Source: Xanthobacteraceae bacterium (GTDB lineage Bacteria; Pseudomonadota; Alphaproteobacteria; Rhizobiales; Xanthobacteraceae). From it: a stretch of 6,339 nucleotides of DNA. A model generated the notes under the pieces. That model was given only the letters and a program-made list of their open reading frames with translations. It did not search any database and was not told the DNA's origin. The position numbers and the translations under genes are program-made. Below are positions 1 through 6,043 of this stretch, one piece after another. Position 1 is the stretch's first letter, and the number at the start of each line of letters is the position of its first letter. The stretch spans positions 1 to 6,339 of the forward strand of contig JASHYD010000339.1 in assembly GCA_030043175.1 (NCBI GenBank), in the 5' to 3' direction.

Positions 1-678
1 TCTCGCGCGTCTCGGAAGTACCCGGCCCGGCGGGAACCCGAAACAGATGGTGATCCGGCCTACCCTCGATCACCGCCTGCTTGAGTTCGCGCAGCCAAGG
101 TCCAATCGGCAGTCCCAATTCGGCAAGCCTACTCTTCCAGACGTTGACGTGAGCCGCTTCCTCGATGGCGAAGGCCAAGCAGGGCGTTCCATGTTCCAGG
201 ATCGCAGCCGATACGCGAAAGGACGGCTCGTTGCAGATCACGTTCTCGGCGATGATTTCGGTGCCGATCGGCTCTGCAGCAAAGGCGTTCCTCAGCCGAA
301 ACTGCGCAAGGCGGCTTTCGGAGTACGATGCGACCTCGGTGACGACGAAGACGAGATCAGACGCGTAGCGGTTGAACAGATTCCAACGGTAGGCTTGAAG
401 CTTATGATGCACGTGATCGATCAAACCTATTGGCCCATAGAGCGCGACCTTCTTCTCGCGGCCCACCAAAAGCCTCAACAGGCGATCGAAGCCGAAAAAA
501 TGGTCGATATGAGCATGCGACACGAACACGTGGTCGACGCGCTGGATCTTTCGCGGCACAGCGGCGAAATATCGCCGAGGTCGAAGAGGATCGCGTGTTT
601 CTCGAACAGCGTTTCAATGTAAAGCGCCGGGTCGCCGGATCGGCCATTGACCAGCATCGGGTGCAGAAGCGGCCGCAT
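1..678 (-). pseudogene. Ribonuclease Z-like metallo-beta-lactamase-fold hydrolase, frameshifted and partial (C-terminal end off the left edge)
   Basis: The minus strand encodes a metal-dependent hydrolase related to ribonuclease Z, in two reading frames. The first starts at ATG 676-678 (MRPLLHPMLVNG) and gives the opening beta strands up to ILFDLGDISPL. The second continues from about position 560 to the left edge without a stop: RKIQRVDHVFVSHAHIDHFF, then GREKKVALYGPIG, AYRWNLFNRYASD, SAAILEHGTPCLAFAIEE and HVNVWKSRLAELGLP. The zinc-binding signature HAHIDH is at 500-517, and the EHGTP histidine is a likely further metal ligand. Neither frame is complete alone: the second has a TGA shortly upstream and lacks the LFDLG strand, and the first runs into unrelated sequence and stops at about 475. 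Adding one base near 552-565 joins them as SPL-x-PRKIQRV, which fits this family as I recall it. The cause is either a real inactivating one-base loss or a sequencing error. Substrate unknown; tRNA 3' processing is possible but not shown. Confidence 0.85.
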
Positions 679-819
679 GGTGCAGTGCCGTGCCTCATTG
701 TCTCGCTCTTATCTATCTAATGATTTGATGCTAAATGGGATACTCTGATCTCGTTCCAGGAGACAGACCGGGAAATTATGGCGATGGTTTCCTGAGTTCG
801 GTGTCGGATGGGCAAAAGG

Positions 820-851
820 CTCGCTTTCGGGCGCCGCGCCCCTTAAGCGAG
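820..851. repeat. Imperfect hairpin, two-part stem
   Basis: CTCGCTT at 820-826 pairs exactly with AAGCGAG at 845-851. Inside it GGGCG (829-833) pairs with CGCCC (837-841) around a three-base loop, with a small 2x3 internal loop between the two stems. Read on the minus strand the hairpin is followed by CCTTTT, a weak intrinsic-terminator look, but no minus-strand gene lies where it would be terminated. On the plus strand no T-run follows. It could be a folded part of the capA 5' leader or an operator; the sequence alone does not decide. Confidence 0.45.
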
Positions 852-857
852 GCAAGT

Positions 858-889
858 TGACACGCAAGGCTCGCCGCTGGCGCGTGTCA
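858..889. repeat. Inverted repeat, 8-bp perfect arms
   Basis: TGACACGC at 858-865 is the exact reverse complement of GCGTGTCA at 882-889, with a 16-base spacer. A small GCC/GGC stem (873-875 with 879-881) can form inside the spacer. The spacing of arm centres (24 bases) is longer than a typical dimeric-regulator operator, so an RNA hairpin in the capA leader is as likely as a protein-binding site. It lies only six bases after the preceding hairpin, and both contain the 9-mer AAGGCTCGC or most of it (816-824 and 866-874). Confidence 0.45.
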
Positions 890-1029
890 TCGGGCGACCC
901 AACCGGCGCGGCCTTCGTCCGTTGCGATGGCGACCGGGCGGGCCGTCCGGCTTTGCCCACCGTCTGATTTGCGACACTGCCGTGAGACCGGACCGCAGCT
1001 TAATTCTCGACCTGTTCGCACGCCGCGAT

Positions 1030-1034
1030 AGGTG
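1030..1034 (+). promoter_or_regulatory. Ribosome binding site of capA
   Basis: AGGTG lies eight bases before ATG 1043. It supports this start for the CapA-family protein, whose conserved domain begins about 25 residues in. Confidence 0.5.
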
Positions 1035-1042
1035 TCTCAATC

Positions 1043-2236
1043 ATGACAGAGCCTCAGGACTTCGACGCGGTTCTCGCCCAATCAAGCTCCAACAAGCCGG
1101 AGTCCTCGCCGGTCATTCGGTTGTTCCTGTGCGGTGACGTCATGATCGGGCGGGGAATCGATCAGACGCTCAGGCATCCCTGTGATCCGGTCTTGCACGA
1201 GCCGCATGTGCGTTCGGCGACGGATTACATGCATCTCGCCGAGGCGGTAAATGGCCCACTTCCTCGGCACGTCGACCCTTCCTATGTCTGGGGTGCGGCT
1301 CTTGATGAATGGAGCCGTGCCTGGCCGGACGGCCGCCTTATCAATCTCGAAACCAGCGTCACCCGCAGCAACGACTACATCCCCAAAGGCATCAATTACC
1401 GGGTGAGTCCCGAAAATGCGGGGTGCTTGGCGGCAGCCGCGGTTGACTGTTGCGTCTTGGCCAATAATCACGTTCTCGACTGGGGGCGTGCCGGACTGAT
1501 GGAAACGCTGGCGACACTGGCGCATCTGCGGATCAAGACTGCCGGGGCCGGTCTAAATCGTGATGACGCGGCGGCGCCGGCCGTGCTGGATTTCCAGCGC
1601 AAAGGCCGCGTGCTCGTGTTTGCGTTCGCGTGCCCTTCCAGCGGCGTGTCACACGGTTGGGCCGCGACCGAGCTGCCGGGCATCAATTTCCTGGGCGATC
1701 TTTCGCTCGCCGGTGTGGCGCACATCGCCAAACAGATCGAGCGCGTGCGCCAGTCCGGCGACGTCATCCTGGTTTCCATCCATTGGGGACCAAATTGGGG
1801 CTATGACGTGCCGCAAGCTCAGCGGCGATTTGGGCGCGCGTTGATCGACGACGCCGACGTGTCCATCGTTCACGGTCACTCTTCGCATCATGCAAAGGGC
1901 ATCGAGGTCTACCGGGACCGGCTCATCCTTTATGGCTGCGGCGATTTTCTGAACGACTACGAGGGTATCCGCGGCTACGAGGAGTATCGAAACGACTTGG
2001 CGTTGATGTACTTCGCCAGCATAGACGCATTAACCGCGAACCTTGTCAGCCTCGAGATCGTTCCTCTTCAGATCCGCAATTTTCAACTTGTGCGACCGTC
2101 ACGGCGGGACGTCGTATGGCTGCAACAGACGCTCGATCGGGAAAGCCGCAGGTTCGCGGCGACCGTCGCGCTGGATGAGGCCGGGCGGTTTGTCTTGTCG
2201 GCAAAACCGCTCCGCGGGGTCGCCGGTTCATCCTGA
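1043..2236 (+). CDS. CapA-family (PGA_cap) metallophosphatase-like protein
   Basis: The 397-residue product belongs to the CapA / PGA_cap family, a branch of the calcineurin-like metallophosphoesterase fold named after the poly-gamma-glutamate capsule protein CapA. Conserved blocks appear in the expected order: LFLCGDVMIGRG (residues 27-38), LINLET (99-104), VLANNHVLDWG (138-148), SIHWGPNW (245-252), VHGHSSHHAKGIE (276-288) and ILYGCGDFLNDYEG (295-308). The Asp, Asn and His residues in these blocks are the likely metal and phosphate ligands. There is no signal peptide and no transmembrane segment, unlike Bacillus CapA, which is membrane-bound, so the protein looks cytoplasmic. No capB, capC or other polymer-synthesis gene is nearby, so a capsule role should not be assumed. 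The family is widespread in proteobacteria without such a capsule, and the actual substrate is unknown. It lies 213 bases upstream of cydA in the same direction; co-transcription is possible. Family assignment is firm, function is not. Confidence 0.9.
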   Translation: MTEPQDFDAVLAQSSSNKPESSPVIRLFLCGDVMIGRGIDQTLRHPCDPVLHEPHVRSATDYMHLAEAVNGPLPRHVDPSYVWGAALDEWSRAWPDGRLINLETSVTRSNDYIPKGINYRVSPENAGCLAAAAVDCCVLANNHVLDWGRAGLMETLATLAHLRIKTAGAGLNRDDAAAPAVLDFQRKGRVLVFAFACPSSGVSHGWAATELPGINFLGDLSLAGVAHIAKQIERVRQSGDVILVSIHWGPNWGYDVPQAQRRFGRALIDDADVSIVHGHSSHHAKGIEVYRDRLILYGCGDFLNDYEGIRGYEEYRNDLALMYFASIDALTANLVSLEIVPLQIRNFQLVRPSRRDVVWLQQTLDRESRRFAATVALDEAGRFVLSAKPLRGVAGSS

Positions 2237-2449
2237 TCGAGAAGGGCTGCAGCAGCGCAGCGATGACGCCGGCGTTTTGGCGCTATCACTCGCCGACTTT
2301 GGAACGTCTTGCCGCCTCATGAGTTCTCGCAGGTCCGGTGCTGTTTCACGAAACGCCTGGTTGACATCCGAGCAAGGCAAGCCCACGTCAGGGGCAGCAT
2401 CCGGAACCCAATTTTTGCTCACCACAGCTATTCAGACTGGAACGACGGG
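2237..2449. other. Spacer between capA and cydA
   Basis: These 213 bases contain no gene I can support. The cydA frame stays open upstream to an ATG at 2309, but the 47 extra residues are basic, hydrophilic and unlike any CydA N-terminus. A short GC hairpin (arms 2246-2250 and 2257-2261) and a CGCC/GGCG pair around a T-run (2267-2282) follow the capA stop, but neither forms a convincing terminator. TTGACA at 2361-2366 lacks a matching -10. The cydAB promoter, if separate, is not identifiable by eye, and no Anr/FNR/FixK palindrome is seen. Confidence 0.5.
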
Positions 2450-3850
2450 ATGAGCCTCGATCCTGTGTTGCTGTCGCGGCTGCAGTTCGCGTGGGTGATT
2501 GCCTGGCACATCCTTCTGCCGGCCTTCACGGTAGGGCTTGCGTCCTACATTGCCGTTCTGGAGGGTTTGCATTTTGCGACAGGGCGCGAGATCTACTTCC
2601 GACTCTCCACGTTCTGGATCAAGGTGTTCGCGGTATCGTTTGGCATGGGCGTCGTGTCGGGTATCGTCATGCCCTTCCAGTTCGGCACGAACTGGAGCCG
2701 CTTCTCCGATGCCACCGCCAACGTCCTCTCGCCGCTCCTTTCTTATGAGGCATTGGTAGCGTTTTTCCTGGAGTCCGCCTTCCTTGGCGTGCTGCTGTTC
2801 GGTCGCAAGCTCGTGCCACGTTGGGCCCATTTCATCTCGGCGCTGATGGTGACGCTCGGCACCGTTCTGTCTTCATTTTGGATCCTTGCGACCAACAGCT
2901 GGATGCAAACGCCGGCCGGTTACGAGATTGTCGATGGCCGGTTCTTTCCAAAGGACTGGCTGCAAGTCGTGTTCAGCCCGTCTTTCCCCTATCGCCTCGG
3001 ACATACGGTCATCGCCTTCTACATTACCACCGGTTTCGTCGTTGTCGGAGTGGCCGCCTATTACCTTTGGCGCAGGCGCTTTGCAGAGGAAGCCCGCACG
3101 ATGCTGTCGATGACGCTCTCGCTGCTCACGGTTCTGGTCCCGCTTCAGGTCTTCCTTGGCGATGCGCACGGCCTCAATACGATTGAATATCAGCCGGCAA
3201 AGCTGGCGGCGATCGAGGCGCATTGGGACACAGGTCGTCGCGTCGGCCTCAATCTCTTCGCGATTCCGGACGAGAAGGCAGAAACGAACCGTTACCAATT
3301 ATCTGTTCCCGACCTCGGCAGCCTGATCCTCACCCACGATCTCAATGGCGTCGTGCGTGGCCTCAAGGATTGGCCCGCCGATCAACGCCCCCCGGTCGCG
3401 ATTCCGTTTTTTGCGTTCCGGATCATGGTAGGGATCGGCTTACTGATGCTTGCATTGATTGTCGCAAGCTGGTGGTTGCGGGCACGGCGGCGCTTGTTTG
3501 ACACAAATTGGTTCTTGCGGGTCTGCATGCTCGCATCTCCGCTCGGTTTTCTCGCGGTGCTCGCCGGTTGGACCACGACCGAGGTCGGGCGACAGCCCTG
3601 GACGGTGTATGGGCTATTGCGCACGACGGATTCGGTATCTCCCTCTCTGACCGGCGTCGACGTGATCCTCTCGCTTGTCGGATATGGCGTCGTCTATCTC
3701 ATCATGTTTCCGTTCGGCATCGCCGTGATGGCGAGGATCGTCAGGAATGGCCCGGTCGAGCCGTCCGTTGAACCGAACCCAGTTGAGGCGGGCCGCCCGC
3801 AGCGGCCGGTAGAGGCGCTGCCTTCCTCCGATCGGAGGATTTCATCATGA
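2450..3850 (+). CDS. cydA: Cytochrome bd-type quinol oxidase subunit I (CIO type, short Q-loop)
   Basis: This is the haem-carrying subunit of a bd-type oxidase, an inner-membrane enzyme that oxidises quinol and reduces oxygen to water. The start at 2450 gives 466 residues beginning MSLDPVLLSRLQF, the usual family N-terminus. Residues matching the E. coli ligands are all present: His20 (for H19), Glu100 and Glu108 (E99, E107), His185 (H186), Lys251 and Glu256 (K252, E257, in GDAHG...QPAKLAAIEAHW), Arg324 and Met326 (R391, M393, in FRIMVG), and GRQPW at 380-384. Only about 70 residues separate Glu256 from Met326, against about 136 in E. coli, so the Q-loop lacks the C-terminal insertion. This and GRQPWTVYGLLRT point to the cyanide-insensitive (CIO/CioA) branch. 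About nine membrane helices can be seen. The C-terminal tail (about 435-466) is Pro-rich with repeated PVE. The ribosome binding site is weak (TGGA about eight bases upstream). The stop overlaps the cydB start. Confidence 0.96.
   Translation: MSLDPVLLSRLQFAWVIAWHILLPAFTVGLASYIAVLEGLHFATGREIYFRLSTFWIKVFAVSFGMGVVSGIVMPFQFGTNWSRFSDATANVLSPLLSYEALVAFFLESAFLGVLLFGRKLVPRWAHFISALMVTLGTVLSSFWILATNSWMQTPAGYEIVDGRFFPKDWLQVVFSPSFPYRLGHTVIAFYITTGFVVVGVAAYYLWRRRFAEEARTMLSMTLSLLTVLVPLQVFLGDAHGLNTIEYQPAKLAAIEAHWDTGRRVGLNLFAIPDEKAETNRYQLSVPDLGSLILTHDLNGVVRGLKDWPADQRPPVAIPFFAFRIMVGIGLLMLALIVASWWLRARRRLFDTNWFLRVCMLASPLGFLAVLAGWTTTEVGRQPWTVYGLLRTTDSVSPSLTGVDVILSLVGYGVVYLIMFPFGIAVMARIVRNGPVEPSVEPNPVEAGRPQRPVEALPSSDRRISS
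3824..3839 (+). promoter_or_regulatory. Perfect 16-base palindrome enclosing the cydB ribosome binding site
   Basis: TCCTCCGATCGGAGGA is its own reverse complement. In RNA it can fold as a six-base-pair stem with a GATC loop, and its right arm contains the cydB Shine-Dalgarno sequence GGAGG (3834-3838), eight bases before ATG 3847. Folding would hide the site until a ribosome finishing cydA opens it, which is the classic arrangement for translational coupling. The palindrome is seen directly; the coupling role is inferred. The same bases also code for the last residues of CydA. Confidence 0.6.
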
Positions 3851-4860
3851 TCTCACCGGTTCTCGACTTCGTGCCCTTGTGGACAGCCATCCTTGGTCTA
3901 GGCGTGTTCTTCTACGTTCTCTTGGATGGTTTCGACCTCGGGGTCGGAATTCTTTATGGGCTCGCGCCGGATCTCGCCTCACGCAACCTTGTCATGAATT
4001 CGATTGCGCCGATTTGGGACGGCAACGAGACCTGGCTCGTGCTTGGCGGCGTCGGACTTTTGGCAGCGTTCCCGCTGGCCTTCGCCATCATACTTCCCGC
4101 TGTCTACTTTCCTGTCCTGGCTATGCTGCTGGCGCTGATCTTTCGCGGCGCCGCCTTCGAATTCCGCTACCGGGACGCTGAGCATCGGACTTTCTGGGAT
4201 CATGCCTTCTGCTATGGCTCTACCATCGCCACCTTCGCCCAAGGAATTGTGCTCGGCGCCTTCATCCAGGGTTTTCAGACCGCGGGGCGTCAGTTCGCCG
4301 GCAGCTCCTTCGATTGCTTCACACCGTTCTCGATGTTTACCGGCATGGCGCTCATTTTCGGCTACAGCCTGCTCGGCGCCGGCTGGCTGGTGCTCAAGAC
4401 AGAAGGCACGCTCAATGACTGGGCGCGACGATTGGGGCGCGGGTGCTTGTTCGGCGTCATTTTTGCAATTGTCGTGGTCAGCTTATGGACGCCGCTGATG
4501 GAACCGGAGATCGCCCGGCGCTGGTTCTCGTGGCCCAACATCGTCTTTCTCTCGCCGGTTCCGATCATCACCGCGCTGCTGGCCTTTTGGGAATGGCACG
4601 CGCTCAGAAGCCGGTCGGAGGTGGCGCCGTTTGCCGGCGCAATCGGTCTCTTCGTGATGTCCTACATCGGCATTGCCATCAGCCTGTGGCCGATGATCGT
4701 GCCATACCGATTTACGTTGTGGGAAGCTGCATCCTCGGCGAGCACGCAGGCTTTCCTTCTGGTCGGCACGCTTTTTCTGCTGCCGATCATCCTCATGTAC
4801 ACCGGGTGGTCCTACTGGGTGTTTCGAGGAAAGGTCCGCGGTGACATCGGTTACCACTGA
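3847..4860 (+). CDS. cydB: Cytochrome bd-type quinol oxidase subunit II (CIO type)
   Basis: The 337-residue product is the second membrane subunit of the bd-type oxidase and pairs with CydA. Family blocks are clear: FYVLLDGFDLGVGIL (residues 22-36), IWDGNETWLVLGG (56-68), LIFRGAAFEFR (97-107), FAQGIVLGAFIQGF (around 130-145), and a C-terminus ending GWSYWVFRGKVRGDIGYH. WDGNETW, rather than the E. coli-like WDGNQVW, fits the CIO subgroup. Hydrophobic segments are distributed for about eight helices and there is no large soluble domain. Its ATG overlaps the cydA stop as ATGA (3847-3850), and a strong GGAGG lies eight bases upstream inside a palindrome, so the two subunits are probably made in a coupled, near-equal ratio. 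No CydX- or DUF2474-like small membrane protein follows within the 279-base spacer. The assembly transporter genes cydDC are not in the window either. The start is unambiguous. Confidence 0.96.
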   Translation: MISPVLDFVPLWTAILGLGVFFYVLLDGFDLGVGILYGLAPDLASRNLVMNSIAPIWDGNETWLVLGGVGLLAAFPLAFAIILPAVYFPVLAMLLALIFRGAAFEFRYRDAEHRTFWDHAFCYGSTIATFAQGIVLGAFIQGFQTAGRQFAGSSFDCFTPFSMFTGMALIFGYSLLGAGWLVLKTEGTLNDWARRLGRGCLFGVIFAIVVVSLWTPLMEPEIARRWFSWPNIVFLSPVPIITALLAFWEWHALRSRSEVAPFAGAIGLFVMSYIGIAISLWPMIVPYRFTLWEAASSASTQAFLLVGTLFLLPIILMYTGWSYWVFRGKVRGDIGYH

Positions 4861-4929
4861 CCAAGCGGCGGGTGATTGCGATCTCCTGCGGCCCTCCTCC
4901 TTGCGGGCAGGCCTCGCCAGAATGTGCCC

Positions 4930-5016
4930 ATTCAATTCCCTCCTGCGCGCTCGGGACCCAAGGATCGCAGATCCCTCGCCACGCGGAATGACAGGGCGCC
5001 GCGGTTAAAAAGCCGC
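4930..5016. repeat. Probable dispersed intergenic repeat fragment with small hairpins
   Basis: The spacer after cydB contains a short inverted repeat, GGATC-GCA-GATCC (4962-4974), preceded by GGGACCC. Just after it comes ACGCGGAATGACA, whose reverse complement TGTCATTCCGCGT resembles the start of the GTCATTCC-type repeats often scattered between genes in Bradyrhizobium relatives. That resemblance is from memory and was not tested. A second hairpin, GCGGTT-AAAA-AGCCGC (5001-5016), is a six-pair stem with one G-U pair. It has no T-run after it, so it is a poor intrinsic terminator, although it may help end or stabilise the cydAB transcript. No coding potential is visible in the spacer (4861-5139). 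Confidence 0.3.
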
Positions 5017-5128
5017 TCGCGAGCCTAGCGGTTGCTACTGCCAATGCCGGGCAAGCTGCGGCGAGAACCGCGATGCCGTTCCACCCGCGGCTCAAGGGGT
5101 GTATTTTGCCCATTCGAGGCGAGTTTGC

Positions 5129-5134
5129 GGGAGG
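5129..5134 (+). promoter_or_regulatory. Ribosome binding site deciding the start of the exported protein
   Basis: GGGAGG lies five bases before ATG 5140. The same frame is open from an earlier ATG at 5032, but that start would place 36 charged residues in front of a typical signal peptide. The strong site here settles the choice. Confidence 0.8.
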
Positions 5135-5139
5135 AAATC

Positions 5140-6000
5140 ATGTGGTATCGAAGCTTGATTGCGCCGCTCGCGCTGGCCGCTGCTCTAGCGGCGGTGACGG
5201 GCGGCGCGCAGGCCGCCGATGACGCGAAATACCCTGACTGGAGCGGCCAGTGGACCGTCGTCCTTACTCCGGGCCTGCCAGGTCAGAGAGTGAAATTCGA
5301 TCCGACCAAGCCCTGGGGAGCCGGCCAGCAGGCGCCGCTCACCACCGAGTATCGCAGGGTGCTTCAGGAGAGCATGGCCGACCAGGCCAACGGCGGTATC
5401 GGCAACTACCCCAGCGCCACATGCCGGGCCGGAGGCATGCCGCGCATGATGTCGGCCGGGCAATTCGAATATGTCGTGACGCCGGAAACCACCTATGTGC
5501 TGATCGGCGGCGAGGACCACTATCGGCGAATCTTTACCGACGGACGCGACTGGCCCGAAGCGATCGAGCCCACCTATCAGGGCTACTCGATCGGCAAGTG
5601 GACCGATCAGGACGGCGCCGGGCGTTACGATGTGCTTGAAGTCGAAACGCGCGGTTTCAAAGGTCCCCGCGCTTACGATGGCACCGGCCTGCCGCTGGAC
5701 TTCGACAATCAGTCGATATTCAAGGAGCGCTTCTATCTCGATAAGACCGATGCCGGCATTCTCCATGACACGATCACCGTAATCGACCATGCCCTGACGC
5801 AGCCGTGGACGGTAGACAAGACCTACCGACGAAATTCCAATCCACGGCCGAATTGGACCGAATATTACTGTGCCGAAGGCAATAACCAGGTCGTCCTGGG
5901 CAACGAAAACTATTTCCTCAGCGCGGACGGACTGTTGATGCCGGCGAGGAGGGATCAGGCCCCGCCTGATCTGCGCTACTTCAAGCAGACACAGAATTGA
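5140..6000 (+). CDS. Exported protein of unknown function with an EF-hand-like loop
   Basis: The 286-residue product starts with a clear Sec signal peptide: MWYR, a hydrophobic Leu/Ala core, and a cleavage site after GGAQA (residue 25), leaving ADDAKYPDWSGQW. The mature protein of about 261 residues should be periplasmic or secreted; it has no other membrane segment and no lipobox. It resembles a conserved, uncharacterised family I have seen in rhizobia-like bacteria, with blocks PDWSGQW (32-38), DPTKPWGAGQQAPLT (54-68), CRAGGMPRMM (95-104), YVVTPETTYVLI (111-122), DGRDWPEAIEPTYQGYSIG (134-152) and DHALTQPWTVDKTYRR (216-231). Residues 156-167 (DQDGAGRYDVLE) follow EF-hand loop spacing, with Asp at 1 and 3, Gly at 6 and Glu at 12 but Ala at 5, so calcium binding is possible. 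The only two cysteines of the mature protein, Cys95 and Cys244, could form a disulfide. It lies 279 bases after cydB and 43 bases before a flavin monooxygenase. No function is assigned. Confidence 0.85.
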   Translation: MWYRSLIAPLALAAALAAVTGGAQAADDAKYPDWSGQWTVVLTPGLPGQRVKFDPTKPWGAGQQAPLTTEYRRVLQESMADQANGGIGNYPSATCRAGGMPRMMSAGQFEYVVTPETTYVLIGGEDHYRRIFTDGRDWPEAIEPTYQGYSIGKWTDQDGAGRYDVLEVETRGFKGPRAYDGTGLPLDFDNQSIFKERFYLDKTDAGILHDTITVIDHALTQPWTVDKTYRRNSNPRPNWTEYYCAEGNNQVVLGNENYFLSADGLLMPARRDQAPPDLRYFKQTQN

Positions 6001-6043
6001 TGGCCGGGTTCGGCGAACGTGATTCGGCCGGAATAGCCAGCAC

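Larger units (their letters stand above)
679..1042. other. Divergent intergenic region between the hydrolase gene and capA
   Basis: This 364-base stretch separates two divergently read genes and should hold both promoters. I find no protein in it that resembles anything known; the open frames that cross it on either strand have no recognisable motifs and overlap real genes. A TTGACA hexamer at 857-862 is not followed by a plausible -10 element at 16-18 bases. No FNR/FixK-type TTGAT-N4-ATCAA site is visible. The clearest structure is a pair of adjacent hairpins at 820-851 and 858-889, listed separately. The part nearest the hydrolase gene (about 709-760) is noticeably AT-richer than the rest, as expected of a promoter, but no clean -35/-10 pair can be named. 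Confidence 0.6.

Noticed and set aside
47..622. Open frame of 191 codons on the plus strand opposite the hydrolase gene
   Set aside because: No recognisable motif; it is antisense to a gene with a clear HAHIDH motif and conserved blocks, and GC-rich DNA commonly leaves such frames open.
709..1137. Open frames crossing the divergent intergenic region on both strands (709-960, 843-1040, 922-1137)
   Set aside because: All are Arg/Pro-rich products without motifs or ribosome binding sites, as expected of chance frames in GC-rich DNA.
2246..2282. Short hairpins and a T-run after capA considered as an intrinsic terminator
   Set aside because: The stems are only four to five pairs, and the T-run lies inside a loop rather than after a stem.
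2361..2366. TTGACA considered as a -35 box for cydAB
   Set aside because: No TATAAT-like element occurs 16-18 bases downstream; the same applies to TTGACA at 857-862.
2309..2449. Upstream in-frame ATG giving CydA 47 extra residues
   Set aside because: The extra residues are basic and hydrophilic, unlike any CydA; the family N-terminus begins at MSLDPVLLSRLQF (2450).
4922..5008. 28-codon frame after cydB considered as a CydX-like subunit
   Set aside because: The product (MCPFNSLLRARDPRIADPSP...) has no membrane helix and no CydX or DUF2474 pattern.
5032..5139. Upstream in-frame ATG for the exported protein
   Set aside because: It would bury the signal peptide behind 36 charged residues, and a GGGAGG ribosome binding site stands five bases before 5140.
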